A stretch of 9,131 nt of DNA from Paracoccaceae bacterium (GCA_027069385.1 JALXER010000015.1:1-9131); one strand, 5' to 3'; positions 1 through 6,639 are shown, numbered from the stretch's first letter. Translations and numbers: made by a program. Notes: a model not told the origin generated them from the sequence alone.

Positions 1-763
1 AGAGAGGACGATTATGGCACATAAAACAGTCTTTGTCGGCATTGATGTTTCCAAGGCGGATTTTTGCGTCTTTCACAGCAAAACAAAGCAGGAATTCACC
101 CTGCCAAATACGCCGGAAGGGCATTGCCCCCTGATTGCGCGGTTCATTGCATTCAGGCCTGATGCAGGGCGGCGGTTGCCCGTCGCAATACTCCGCAATC
201 TCAATGTGTTGACTGGTAAGAGGCGACAGTTGGTCGCCATGCGCAAACGGCTGTCCTGTCAGGTCAAACAGCGTCACTCGCAGCTGACGGGTGAGATGGA
301 TGATGATCTCATGGCATTGCTCGAAGCCCGGATCAGGCAACCGGGGGCCGATATGGAAACCTTGCTGCAAAGCGACGAAACCTTGAAGGGTCGGGCCAAA
401 ATATTGCGTTCAATCCCCGGGATCGGTCCGGTTGTAAGTGCAGCCCTGATCGGCCAGATGCCCGAGCCGGGACACCTGGGGGAAAAGCAGGCGGCCGCTC
501 TTGTCGGTCTGGCCCCGATAAACCGTGACAGCGGGAAATATGCCGGACATCGGCAGATCAAAGGCGGTCGAACATGGTTGCGTGAACCGCTCTATCAAGC
601 CGCTCTGGTCGCCTCAAACCACAATCCGACGCTCAGAGAATTCGCCAAACGCCTGAAGGGCAAAGGAAAACCCCACAAACTCGTCCTCATCGCCGTCGCC
701 AGAAAACCCATCATCATCGCGAATGCAATGCTAGCCAGAAATACACCATGGAGAACGGCGTAA
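1..763 (+). mobile_element. IS110-family insertion sequence remnant, left end outside window
   Basis: The transposase gene fills this stretch almost completely, with an SD-like AGAGAGGA just before its ATG at 14. In the IS110 group the non-coding left end, which encodes the bridge RNA, lies upstream of the transposase; that part is outside the window. IS110 elements have no clear terminal inverted repeats, so the right boundary cannot be read here; it probably lies within 764-868. Because the transposase has an internal deletion (see the gene), this is probably a dead or non-autonomous copy. Confidence 0.6.
14..763 (+). CDS. IS110-family transposase with internal deletion (probably inactive)
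   Basis: The protein has 249 aa, against about 310-345 aa usual for the family. The N-terminus shows the GIDVSK motif of the RuvC-like DEDD domain, with the first catalytic Asp at residue 11. The C-terminal Transposase_20 domain is complete. It contains the helix-hairpin-helix-like IPGIGPVVSAALIG (134-147), then GLAPINRDSGKYAGHRQIKGGR-type sequence around 165-186 with the candidate catalytic Ser173, and the usual ending with ANAML and PWRTA. Between about residues 46 and 58 the sequence jumps from the start of the RuvC-like fold straight to the RRQLV helix. The block that normally carries the ATGxY Glu and the KTDxxDA Asp residues, roughly 60 aa, is absent. The frame stays open, so this is an in-frame deletion and not a frameshift. 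Loss of three of the four DEDD residues should abolish activity. The family is clear; inactivity is inferred. Confidence 0.85.
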   Translation: MAHKTVFVGIDVSKADFCVFHSKTKQEFTLPNTPEGHCPLIARFIAFRPDAGRRLPVAILRNLNVLTGKRRQLVAMRKRLSCQVKQRHSQLTGEMDDDLMALLEARIRQPGADMETLLQSDETLKGRAKILRSIPGIGPVVSAALIGQMPEPGHLGEKQAAALVGLAPINRDSGKYAGHRQIKGGRTWLREPLYQAALVASNHNPTLREFAKRLKGKGKPHKLVLIAVARKPIIIANAMLARNTPWRTA

Positions 764-794
764 GGATACAGGTGCTAAGGCGGTCCTTTGCCGA

Positions 795-808
795 TGGCCG
801 AAAGGCCG
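795..808. repeat. Small GGCC-GAAA-GGCC hairpin downstream of the transposase
   Basis: GGCC at 796-799 and GGCC at 804-807 pair around a GAAA tetraloop, with a possible T-G wobble pair outside. No T-run follows, so it is not a standard intrinsic terminator. It lies in the 105-base gap between the transposase stop and the next gene and may be part of the IS right end. The call is weak. Confidence 0.25.
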
Positions 809-809
809 G

Positions 810-838
810 TTGACTTGCCCTGCCAAACCCTGCTTTCT
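810..838 (+). promoter_or_regulatory. Possible promoter for the exported-protein gene
   Basis: TTGACT at 810-815 is close to the -35 consensus. A 17-bp spacer leads to CTTTCT at 833-838, a poor -10. It lies about 30 bases before the start at 869. A weak -10 is tolerated in GC-rich alphaproteobacteria, but this remains a guess. Confidence 0.25.
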
Positions 839-868
839 GCGCCCGTTCCCCCGTGACGGAGAAAAGAC

Positions 869-1597
869 ATGCGTAACCTGTTCCTGGCCCTGATTCTGGT
901 TGTCCCTGCTTCCTGCGGGCTAACCGGCAAAAACACCGACGAACCCCCGCAGGCCACGCTGCCCGCATGGAATGGCGAGCACATCTTGTGCGGCGCGCAG
1001 GTGAACTATGACAAGAACAACCGCGACCCTTTTCCGGTGTTCCAAGAGGACGACCGGCTGGGATTTTGCGCCCGTACCATCCGCTATCTGGAACTTAACC
1101 GCCAATACGGGGACCAGACCCCGATTTTCGGTATTGCCGCCGCCGTCACCACCAGCTTTGCCGCAAGTTATGCGCCCTTCGTGCGGCGGGTTTATTCGCA
1201 GGATACATGGGCTTTCATGGCCACGCTCAGCGCCGAGTTGGAGCCGCAGTTTACCGGCTTTGCCGATGCATTTGCCAACGGCACCCCGCGCCCGCTGCCC
1301 GAGATGATCGACATGGATCAGGACTTGGCGCAAGCGCGCCTTGATGCGTTGCGCGATACCGACCCCGACGCCTACACCACCCTGATTGCCGAGTTGAACG
1401 ACTCCCTGAACCCCACCAACCCGATGTTGTTGGCCGCGATCAACCGCAACCCGTTTTTTGCCGCTTACGAAGCAGGTCTGGCGCAAATTCGCGCCAAGGT
1501 CGGCGGCAGGATCGATTATAGCCAGCGCAGCCAGCGGGTCATGATTTCACAGATGCTGCAACGGCTGTTTCAGGGCATTCCCGACGGGGCTACGTAA
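869..1597 (+). CDS. Putative exported protein or lipoprotein, unknown function
   Basis: This is a 242-aa protein whose family I do not recognise. Residues 1-16 look like a signal peptide: basic MRN, a hydrophobic run (LFLALILVV), then PASC with Cys16. This resembles a lipobox, but Pro at -3 is atypical, so export is more secure than lipidation. The rest is soluble, with no membrane segment, and mostly helical in character, rich in Ala, Asp and Pro. The start at 869 is preceded by GGAGA at good distance (ACGGAGAAAAGAC). Its stop is 60 bases before the DUF2235 hydrolase gene on the same strand, so the two may be co-transcribed. An exported protein beside a DUF2235 lipase-like protein recalls Tle1/Tli1 effector-immunity pairs, but nothing in the sequence proves that relation. 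It could equally be an unrelated envelope lipoprotein. Confidence 0.75.
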   Translation: MRNLFLALILVVPASCGLTGKNTDEPPQATLPAWNGEHILCGAQVNYDKNNRDPFPVFQEDDRLGFCARTIRYLELNRQYGDQTPIFGIAAAVTTSFAASYAPFVRRVYSQDTWAFMATLSAELEPQFTGFADAFANGTPRPLPEMIDMDQDLAQARLDALRDTDPDAYTTLIAELNDSLNPTNPMLLAAINRNPFFAAYEAGLAQIRAKVGGRIDYSQRSQRVMISQMLQRLFQGIPDGAT

Positions 1598-1605
1598 ATG
1601 TGAAT

Positions 1606-1626
1606 GCAAATGATCGGGCGATTTGC
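1606..1626. repeat. Inverted repeat GCAAAT-N9-ATTTGC before the hydrolase gene
   Basis: Perfect 6-bp arms lie at 1606-1611 and 1621-1626, in the 60-base gap between the exported protein and the DUF2235 gene. The spacing would suit a dimeric regulator operator. With only 6-bp arms, chance is a real possibility. Confidence 0.25.
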
Positions 1627-1657
1627 TAGGCTTTGAAAAAACCGGTCCAGATCACCC

Positions 1658-2653
1658 ATGAATCGCACCCATGTTTTTATCATCGATGGCACGCTAAGCC
1701 GCCTTGCTCCGGGTCAGGAAACCAATGCCGGGCTGCTGTACAAGCTGTTGTGCAAGCTGCCCTCCAGTGACGACCTGACCGTGGGCTATGACCCCGGGGT
1801 GCAGGGGTACGGGCTGATGAAATGGGTTGATGTGATTACCGGACGCGGTATCAACCAGTCGATTCAAGCGGGCTATCGCGAGTTGTGCACGCTGTACCAG
1901 CCCGGCGACCGGATCTTGCTGTTCGGCTTTAGCCGCGGGGCCTATGCGGTGCGCTCTATCGCGGGGATGATCGCCACGGTCGGGTTACTGCGCGCCCGAT
2001 TCGCCAATGATCACCGGATAACCAAGGCATTCAACTACTACCAGCTTGAACACCTGAGCAAGCGCGCCAAAGCATTCGTGCGCGCCTATACCCATCCTGA
2101 TCGGGTAGAGATAGAGATGATCGGCGTCTGGGATACGGTCAAGGCGCTTGGCGTGCCGCTGCCGCTGTTGTCGCGCCTGACCCCGATGGCTACCGAGTTT
2201 CACAACCACGATCTTTCTCCGGTGATCCGCAACGCCTTTCAGGCGCTGGCTGCCGATGAAAACCGTACCGCCTTTGCGCCAATTGTCTGGACATGCCAAC
2301 CCAATTGGCACGGTCGGCTGGAACAGGCGTGGTTCCCCGGTGCCCATAGCGATGTGGGCGGCCATATCTATGACCTGCCCCAATATCGCCCGCTGGCCAA
2401 TCTGTCGCTGAACTGGATGCTGGAGCGCGCCGACGAATGCGGCCTGCCCCTGCCCGAAGGCTGGCGCTCCATGTTTGAAACCGACGCTTGCGGGGCGATG
2501 CAGGGCGCCTATCTGGGCAGCAGCAAATACTTTCTGTTTCGCAAAAACCGCCGGTTTGGTTCCCCTAAAACCGATTTTGTCCACCCGAGCATTCTTGAGC
2601 GCGAATCCCGGATGCCGAAATACAAAAGCAGGCTGTCAGGCCGTCCAGTCTAA
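1658..2653 (+). CDS. DUF2235 alpha/beta-hydrolase (Tle1-like phospholipase fold)
   Basis: This is a 331-aa protein of the DUF2235 family, the alpha/beta-hydrolase domain also found in the type VI secretion phospholipase Tle1. The nucleophile elbow is GFSRGAY with Ser92 (GxSxG). The acid is probably Asp159 in GVWDTVKALG. The base is His230 in FPGAHSDVGGH, a hallmark stretch of the family. The N-terminal IIDGT (8-12) corresponds to the family's usual FxDGT start. There is no signal peptide or membrane segment, so it is likely cytoplasmic unless secreted by a dedicated system. It is shorter than typical Tle1 effectors and has no extra C-terminal membrane module, so it may be one of the common housekeeping-type DUF2235 proteins of Rhodobacterales; its substrate is unknown. 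The SD before 1658 is weak, and the ATG is chosen because the conserved N-terminus follows directly. The end overlaps the minus-strand gene at 2636 by 18 bases, tail to tail. Confidence 0.88.
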   Translation: MNRTHVFIIDGTLSRLAPGQETNAGLLYKLLCKLPSSDDLTVGYDPGVQGYGLMKWVDVITGRGINQSIQAGYRELCTLYQPGDRILLFGFSRGAYAVRSIAGMIATVGLLRARFANDHRITKAFNYYQLEHLSKRAKAFVRAYTHPDRVEIEMIGVWDTVKALGVPLPLLSRLTPMATEFHNHDLSPVIRNAFQALAADENRTAFAPIVWTCQPNWHGRLEQAWFPGAHSDVGGHIYDLPQYRPLANLSLNWMLERADECGLPLPEGWRSMFETDACGAMQGAYLGSSKYFLFRKNRRFGSPKTDFVHPSILERESRMPKYKSRLSGRPV

Positions 2654-2998
2654 CGCCTTTTCCCGCGCCAGTTCCTCTAACACGATCTCGCGGATCAGGG
2701 CGCGCAATTCACTCAGGGACGGTTCTTCGATCAAAGGAGCCTGTTGGGGCGGTTCGGTCAACTCCGGGCGGGCCTCGGCCTCAACCTGTTGTGGAACCGC
2801 CTGCACCTCGATCACCTGTTCGGGTTCCTGCACCAGCAAATCCACCCGCGATTCGGGGCGTAGAATCAGCATTTCGGTGCGCGTAACCTCGCGTTCGCGG
2901 GTATAGCGTTGGTCCGCCTCGTCCGAGATAAGCTGCCGGATTTCCGACAGAATATCGGTTATCGGTGCTCCTGCTTCGTTTTTGTAAGGGTGTTCCAA
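2636..2998 (-). CDS. Small acidic protein of unknown function, Rhodobacterales type (TTG start)
   Basis: This is a 120-aa protein. A conserved-looking N-terminal helix (ITDILSEIRQLISDE, about 13-27) is followed by LILRPESRV (about 44-52). A low-complexity linker rich in Pro, Glu and Gln (about 53-94) comes next, then a C-terminal amphipathic helix (LSELRALIREIVLEEL, 95-110). From memory, this layout of a helix of the DILxxIRRLVSEE kind, a disordered acidic linker and a C-terminal EIVREEL helix recurs in Rhodobacteraceae proteins. It is also loosely like the polar organiser PopZ/DUF2497, but the homology is not shown. The start is TTG at 2998, with GGAG six bases upstream; no ATG fits. No signal peptide or TM segment is seen. 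It is convergent with the DUF2235 gene and divergent from tRNA-Arg, with 111 bases between them. The function is unknown. Confidence 0.75.
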   Translation of the reverse strand: MEHPYKNEAGAPITDILSEIRQLISDEADQRYTREREVTRTEMLILRPESRVDLLVQEPEQVIEVQAVPQQVEAEARPELTEPPQQAPLIEEPSLSELRALIREIVLEELAREKALDWTA

Positions 2999-3071
2999 TC
3001 AATGCTCCGACAGCGTTTACCGGTTCCTGTTTAACACATTTCATTGCATTGCGACAATCTTCACTTGGTGA

Positions 3072-3100
3072 TTGCAACCATTTTCCGCCTGTCCTATATA
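3072..3100 (+). promoter_or_regulatory. Promoter of tRNA-Arg
   Basis: A -35 TTGCAA (3072-3077), a 17-bp spacer and a -10 TATATA (3095-3100) end ten bases before the first base of the mature tRNA. Spacing and position fit a strong sigma-70-type tRNA promoter. The AT-rich -10 stands out in otherwise GC-rich DNA. Confidence 0.6.
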
Positions 3101-3109
3101 ACCCCCCAA

Positions 3110-3186
<77 letters not shown>

Positions 3187-3210
3187 TCTCACATTTGTTG
3201 CTGAAAATAT

Positions 3211-3246
3211 CACCTAAAGCCTTGAATGGTAAGGATAATTTAGGTG
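3211..3246. repeat. Inverted repeat CACCTAAA...TTTAGGTG beside the tRNA end
   Basis: Perfect 8-bp arms are at 3211-3218 and 3239-3246, with an inner CCTT/AAGG pair (3220-3223/3231-3234). It lies 25 bases beyond the tRNA CCA end, inside the native C-terminal coding frame of the recombinase. It could be part of a recombinase-binding site or a weak stem-loop, or simply follow from the encoded peptide, which looks conserved in the family. Confidence 0.35.
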
Positions 3247-3318
3247 TTCGAAGTCCTTGATTCCTGCAGTATGGTAAAGGTTCCACAAAGGCCAGTCTGA
3301 GCACTGTTCTCTTTAGGG

Positions 3319-4716
3319 TCAAATCAGAATTCTTCCATATATTCCAAGGGTTTGCCAAGAATCGCATCGCGTGTTCGAACGACTCCTCATAGGTATGTCT
3401 TGGCTTGCCGCATTGGCGAGTTGTTCTTCTGCCAGTAATTTTTCACGTTCCAGCTTGGCGATACGCTTCTCATAGGCAGAGACGACAGAGCTGTTGTTTG
3501 CATCGACAATACGGTCAAGAAGCTGGTCAATCTGCTTGTCGAGGCGTTTGATATTGCTCTTGTGCGCTTTAGCGGCATCAGATGATTGCTGAAGGCGCAT
3601 ATCCCACACATCGCGGAACATCGCCTTCACAAGGGCGAACAGGCCTTCTGAAGGTTGTATGCTTTGCAGGACACCTTCAAACGCGCCCTCAAGCTCGTCG
3701 CGCTTGATCGATTTCCGGTAGCTCGGACAGCCTTTGGTGGGGCAGAGATAGTAAGGGTATTTTTTGTTCTTTCCCTTTGACCAGCAAGCCGTCAGCGGTT
3801 TGCTGCAATCATTGCAGAGGACAAATCCCCGCAATGGGAAATCCGCGTTGATATCTTTTCGCGCAGGAGCCTTGGCTGTGCTTTTCAGGCGCGTTTGAAT
3901 TTTCTCGAAGGTCTCAAGACTGATCAGGCCCTCATGCTGTCCTTTGCGCAGCGGGATATTCCATTTTGGCGCTTCAATATAGCCCGCATAAATCACCCGA
4001 GTGAGCATGTCATAGACGCGCTGATTACGGATTTGCCCGCCGGGCAGGTCTTTTGGGAAAGAGGGTTGCCGCTCAAGGAACCGCTTTACCTCAACTTGCG
4101 TTTCAAAACGGCCCGAGGCGTAACCTTCGAGCGCCTCTTGCAAGGCGGTAGCATTTGGTTCATCGCGCACGAGAATCTTGCCTTGGCCACTGCTGCGTTC
4201 ATAGCGGTAGCCTACAGGAGCCTGGAAAACCCAATAGCCGTTTTGGATACGTGCCCGCATACGGTTCACCGTTTGCTCGCCGTTTTTCTGGCGCTGGTGC
4301 TGGGACACAGATGCCAGCAGGTTTTCGACAAGCTGTGAGTCCGAGTCTTCACCAAACTCGATAGAAGGGCTGACAAGTACGCCACCGGCTTTGTCGATCT
4401 TCATGCGCAGCTCAAAATGTGCCATTACACCGCGCGCAAGGCGGCTGATGTCATCAATGATTACGGCGTGGGGATCGTTCTTACGCTTTCGCAAGTATTC
4501 GAGCATGGCCTGCATGCCAGGGCGTGTTGTCAGACTGCCTGAGCTATCGTCGCGGAAGACTTCCACAACATCATAGCCACGGTATTTGGCAAAATCCCGG
4601 CAACGCGTTTCCTGGGAATTCAGTCCATCGCCGCGCACGGTTTGTTTGGAACTCGACACGCGGCAGTAAATAACTGCCTTGCTGATCTCTTTGTCCTGAA
4701 TTCCTGCCTGTTCCAT
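3319..4716 (-). CDS. Large serine recombinase, C-terminus frameshifted
   Basis: This enzyme integrates and excises the element by site-specific recombination. In the 465-aa main frame the N-terminal resolvase domain spans about 13-155. It shows YCRVSS with Arg19 and the catalytic Ser21, and DDISRLARG with Arg92 and Arg95. A recombinase (DNA-binding) domain follows at about 165-280. The zinc ribbon has Cys301, Cys304, Cys325 and Cys330. A coiled coil occupies about 385-436. After IP (441-442) the frame leaves the family pattern and stops at 3319, while the expected continuation (FEHAMRFLANPWNIW and onward) is found in another frame from 3391. A missing base near 3390-3396 explains this. The start ATG at 4716 has GGAGG four bases upstream and lies 14 bases after the stop of the 109-aa gene, so the two are co-transcribed. 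The family is sure. Activity is doubtful, because about 60 conserved C-terminal residues are replaced by 23 out-of-frame ones. Confidence 0.9.
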   Translation of the reverse strand: MEQAGIQDKEISKAVIYCRVSSSKQTVRGDGLNSQETRCRDFAKYRGYDVVEVFRDDSSGSLTTRPGMQAMLEYLRKRKNDPHAVIIDDISRLARGVMAHFELRMKIDKAGGVLVSPSIEFGEDSDSQLVENLLASVSQHQRQKNGEQTVNRMRARIQNGYWVFQAPVGYRYERSSGQGKILVRDEPNATALQEALEGYASGRFETQVEVKRFLERQPSFPKDLPGGQIRNQRVYDMLTRVIYAGYIEAPKWNIPLRKGQHEGLISLETFEKIQTRLKSTAKAPARKDINADFPLRGFVLCNDCSKPLTACWSKGKNKKYPYYLCPTKGCPSYRKSIKRDELEGAFEGVLQSIQPSEGLFALVKAMFRDVWDMRLQQSSDAAKAHKSNIKRLDKQIDQLLDRIVDANNSSVVSAYEKRIAKLEREKLLAEEQLANAASQDIPMRSRSNTRCDSWQTLGIYGRILI

Positions 4717-4730
4717 ATTACCTCCACGGC

Positions 4731-5060
4731 CTAGGGGCGCATGTCGTCCTTGTTGTTTTCCATTTCGGGTTCATCTGATGATACCGCATCAAATGCGCCG
4801 TTTGCGTTTTGAGTGCAGGTTCCAGCGTCTTTTCCACAGACTTCTTGCAGCGGATGCACGCCAAAACCCAGTTCGACAAAATTGACGATTATGTGCCACA
4901 GGCCTTGGAGGAATTCTTCCTTCTGGGCAATTGTCATGTTCGTGTCATCAAGGTAGCCTTGATACTTCTCTACATCCACCGTCAAAATAGGTTTTGCAGA
5001 TTTATCAAACCCCACCTTCAGGCCATCGATGCCTGACTTACTCGTTATACTACCATCCAT
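4731..5060 (-). CDS. Conserved-looking 109-aa protein paired with the recombinase, unknown function
   Basis: The start is ATG at 5060, with AAAGGAG ending five bases upstream. A longer frame reaches 5189, but its extra N-terminus has poor composition and no SD. The N-terminal half (about SGIDGLKVGFDKSAKPILTV) is followed by a Tyr/Asp-rich helix and EEFLQGLWHIIVNFVELGFGVHP (around 50-72), a hydrophobic helix probably buried in the fold rather than membrane-inserted. The last 30 residues are acidic and look disordered. I remember similar small proteins directly before serine recombinases in alphaproteobacteria, but no function is known to me. It ends 14 bases before the recombinase start, which suits an accessory or directionality factor; that role is inferred from position only. 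Confidence 0.75.
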   Translation of the reverse strand: MDGSITSKSGIDGLKVGFDKSAKPILTVDVEKYQGYLDDTNMTIAQKEEFLQGLWHIIVNFVELGFGVHPLQEVCGKDAGTCTQNANGAFDAVSSDEPEMENNKDDMRP

Positions 5061-5077
5061 TTTTTCTCCTTTCGGAG
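5061..5077 (-). promoter_or_regulatory. Shine-Dalgarno inside a small hairpin
   Basis: On the minus strand CTCC (5077-5074), loop GAAA (5073-5070) and GGAG (5069-5066) can form a 4-bp stem closed by a GNRA-type tetraloop. The GGAG arm is the ribosome binding site of the 109-aa gene, followed by an A-run to the ATG at 5060. The hairpin could damp translation; four pairs are few, so the effect may be slight. Confidence 0.35.
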
Positions 5078-5172
5078 GCGGTTTTTTAGACCCATTTTCA
5101 TTGTACCACATTTTGCAAAAAATCCCTAATTTCTGCGGGTTACAGAGGGTTTTCCGTCTTTGGCCAAGGCGC

Positions 5173-5433
5173 TCAGAACGGAATATCATCCAGTTTCCCG
5201 GTGTTTGGATCGCGGTGCAGATAGATTACGTTGCTCTTGGGTTCGGGCTCTTCCTGGGAGCGGAAAAACTCAATCAAACGGTCGCAATCATCGCATGTTT
5301 CGACGTCTTGCGTCCGATCATCCCAGAAAAGGCCAGAGCCGCCACAAACCGCGCAAGGTAACCCAAGCTGGACAGCCCCGAGGAGCTGCAGCAGGGAACG
5401 TCGTTCGGATTGATCTCTTATCCGGTCAGGCAA
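5173..5433 (-). CDS. 86-aa four-cysteine (zinc-finger-like) protein, TTG start
   Basis: Two CxxC pairs, Cys27/Cys30 (CAVCGG) and Cys47/Cys50 (CDDC), are 16 residues apart, a typical zinc ribbon or knuckle. The CAVCGGSG piece resembles the CxxCxGxG unit of DnaJ-type fingers, but only two such pairs are present. The N-terminus is basic (RIRDQSERR) and the C-terminus carries an acidic linker and ends in DDIPF. The start is TTG at 5433 with AAGGAGG six bases upstream, a strong SD that fixes the start. The gene lies 15 bases after the stop of the 200-aa gene and 112 bases before the 109-aa gene on the same strand. It could bind nucleic acid or protein; no specific family is recognised. Confidence 0.72.
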   Translation of the reverse strand: MPDRIRDQSERRSLLQLLGAVQLGLPCAVCGGSGLFWDDRTQDVETCDDCDRLIEFFRSQEEPEPKSNVIYLHRDPNTGKLDDIPF

Positions 5434-5448
5434 GTCGTTCCTCCTTGG

Positions 5449-6051
5449 TTAGCGCGCCGGGTTTTGGCGCAATGTCTGCGCGCGCTCCTGGCGCGCGGCT
5501 TCGACCCTGGGGCGGTGATATTTTTCTTCAAGCGCCTTGCCGGTCTCGTAAAGCTCGCGCCCTTCAACCTCGCGGTAACTTTCGCTCATCAGGTGCTTTG
5601 CGCCGCTTTCAGTGATGTTCAAAGACCTGGCAAGGGCGCAGCCTTCACTGTCATAGGCCTTGTAGAAAGGCTGGGTTTCACCTTTAGAAATCGCATCCAG
5701 AGTTTGCCGCGAAGCCTGCAGGGCTTGCTCGCGGGCGGTCTCGGGCAGGTTCTTTTCATTTTCGAGCAGAGCCTCGCGGGAGGCATTCATCGTGCGGCCA
5801 TAGCGGGCCGTGTAGAAATCCCGAATGATCACTTCACCCTTCATCGCGTCGAACTTTTCAGATCGCGCAAAGGCATGGGCGTAGTCGGTCAAAGGCTCCC
5901 TGAACGATCCGGTCTTTTGAATATGGCGATTGATGATCCCGGTCAGCCCGGCAACGATATCTGTCTGAGCTTCGGTCAGATTGCGACCAGTAAAGCTTTC
6001 GCGTGCTTTCCGGATACCCTCATTATTGCTTTGCGTATTTGCATCATTCAT
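5449..6051 (-). CDS. 200-aa hydrophilic protein of the element, unknown function
   Basis: The protein is charged and mostly helical, with no signal peptide, TM segment or recognised motif. It has an N-terminal polar stretch (Asn/Gln-rich, 1-10), a central region with FYTARYGRTMNASREALLENE (about 83-103), and a C-terminal half rich in Glu, Arg and Ala that ends in a basic tail. The long helices suggest a coiled-coil or scaffold-like protein. The ATG at 6051 has AAGGAG six bases upstream. The gene lies 28 bases after the 163-aa gene and 15 bases before the four-cysteine gene, so all are probably one transcript running toward the recombinase. A role in DNA processing or transfer is possible from context but not shown. 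Confidence 0.72.
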   Translation of the reverse strand: MNDANTQSNNEGIRKARESFTGRNLTEAQTDIVAGLTGIINRHIQKTGSFREPLTDYAHAFARSEKFDAMKGEVIIRDFYTARYGRTMNASREALLENEKNLPETAREQALQASRQTLDAISKGETQPFYKAYDSEGCALARSLNITESGAKHLMSESYREVEGRELYETGKALEEKYHRPRVEAARQERAQTLRQNPAR

Positions 6052-6079
6052 CGTTTTCTCCTTCCTTTTGGTGGTTTGG

Positions 6080-6571
6080 TTATCGGCTCCTTGACCGCAT
6101 GCGCTGCTCTTGCCCCGAGCGACGATCCACGGCCCTTTGAAAATCCTTGATTGGCTTTTCCCGCTGCGCGGTGAGGTTTTGGGATTTGTTCAGCATTGTG
6201 CGCAGCACGTCGCATTCGCGCTTATCGATCCGCGCAAGATCATTGTTGTGCGCCGTGCGCACGTCAATTTTGGCGCGGCGGTTGATTTCGGTTTTGTCAA
6301 AGGCATCAGCGCCAAAAACCTTATGAACCAAGCGGCGCTTTACCGATCCGGCCTCATTGATCAAACGGCGCTGCGCCTTGGCGATACGGGCTGGATATTC
6401 GAGCTCATAAGCGCGTTTGACATAGTGGCGTTCACCATCGAATTTGGCGGCCTGCTTTTTGTATTCCGCCCATTCTTCCTTGTTCAGAATCTTGGCCGCC
6501 TGACGGCGCAGATCGAACAAATCACTGCGCGGCTGGAACAGGTCTTTGACTTCTTGTGAAAGGCTGGTCAT
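6080..6571 (-). CDS. 163-aa highly basic helical protein, unknown function
   Basis: The start ATG at 6571 gives MTSLSQEVKDLF; a longer frame to 6613 would add 14 residues overlapping the divergent promoter region, which is less likely. The only SD-like signal is a GGGGG run, which is weak. The protein is rich in Arg and Lys (for example RIAKAQRRLI and the RMRSRSR tail) with alternating Glu/Asp, and predicted to be nearly all helix. There is no membrane segment or known motif. Such a basic helical protein in a transfer region could bind DNA, as relaxosome accessory proteins do, but that is inference. It starts the minus-strand gene set leading to the recombinase and is divergent from the plus-strand gene at 6640, with 68 bases between them. 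Confidence 0.7.
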   Translation of the reverse strand: MTSLSQEVKDLFQPRSDLFDLRRQAAKILNKEEWAEYKKQAAKFDGERHYVKRAYELEYPARIAKAQRRLINEAGSVKRRLVHKVFGADAFDKTEINRRAKIDVRTAHNNDLARIDKRECDVLRTMLNKSQNLTAQREKPIKDFQRAVDRRSGQEQRMRSRSR

Positions 6572-6616
6572 CGCGAAACCCCCGCATTTGGAGCAGAAAT
6601 TTGCGCGGAGCAAAGC

Positions 6617-6632
6617 CGATCTGATAGGATCG
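6617..6632. repeat. Inverted repeat CGATC-N6-GATCG between divergent genes
   Basis: Perfect 5-bp arms are at 6617-6621 and 6628-6632, just upstream of the ATG at 6640 and within the 68-base divergent intergenic space. It overlaps the presumed ribosome binding site (AGGA at 6626-6629). It could be a small operator; chance is equally possible. Confidence 0.22.
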
Positions 6633-6639
6633 CACCATT

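Noticed and set aside
920..1486. Open minus-strand frame of 188 codons opposite the exported-protein gene
   Set aside because: It is a GC-rich shadow frame with Val/Gly/Arg-biased composition and no SD; the plus-strand gene has a signal peptide and SD.
1985..2584. Open minus-strand frame of 199 codons inside the DUF2235 gene
   Set aside because: The plus-strand frame has the complete hydrolase triad; the antisense frame is low-quality sequence typical of a shadow.
3895..4338. Plus-strand frame of 147 codons within the recombinase
   Set aside because: It is antisense to the recombinase domain and zinc ribbon, with no supporting start signal.
5061..5087. Intrinsic terminator on the plus strand (stem CTCC/GGAG, later T-run)
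   Set aside because: The stem has only four pairs, the T-run is offset by GCGG, and no plus-strand gene ends there.
5410..6150. Plus-strand frame of 246 codons opposite the 200-aa gene
   Set aside because: The minus-strand gene has a strong SD and compact operon spacing; the plus frame is a shadow with no SD.
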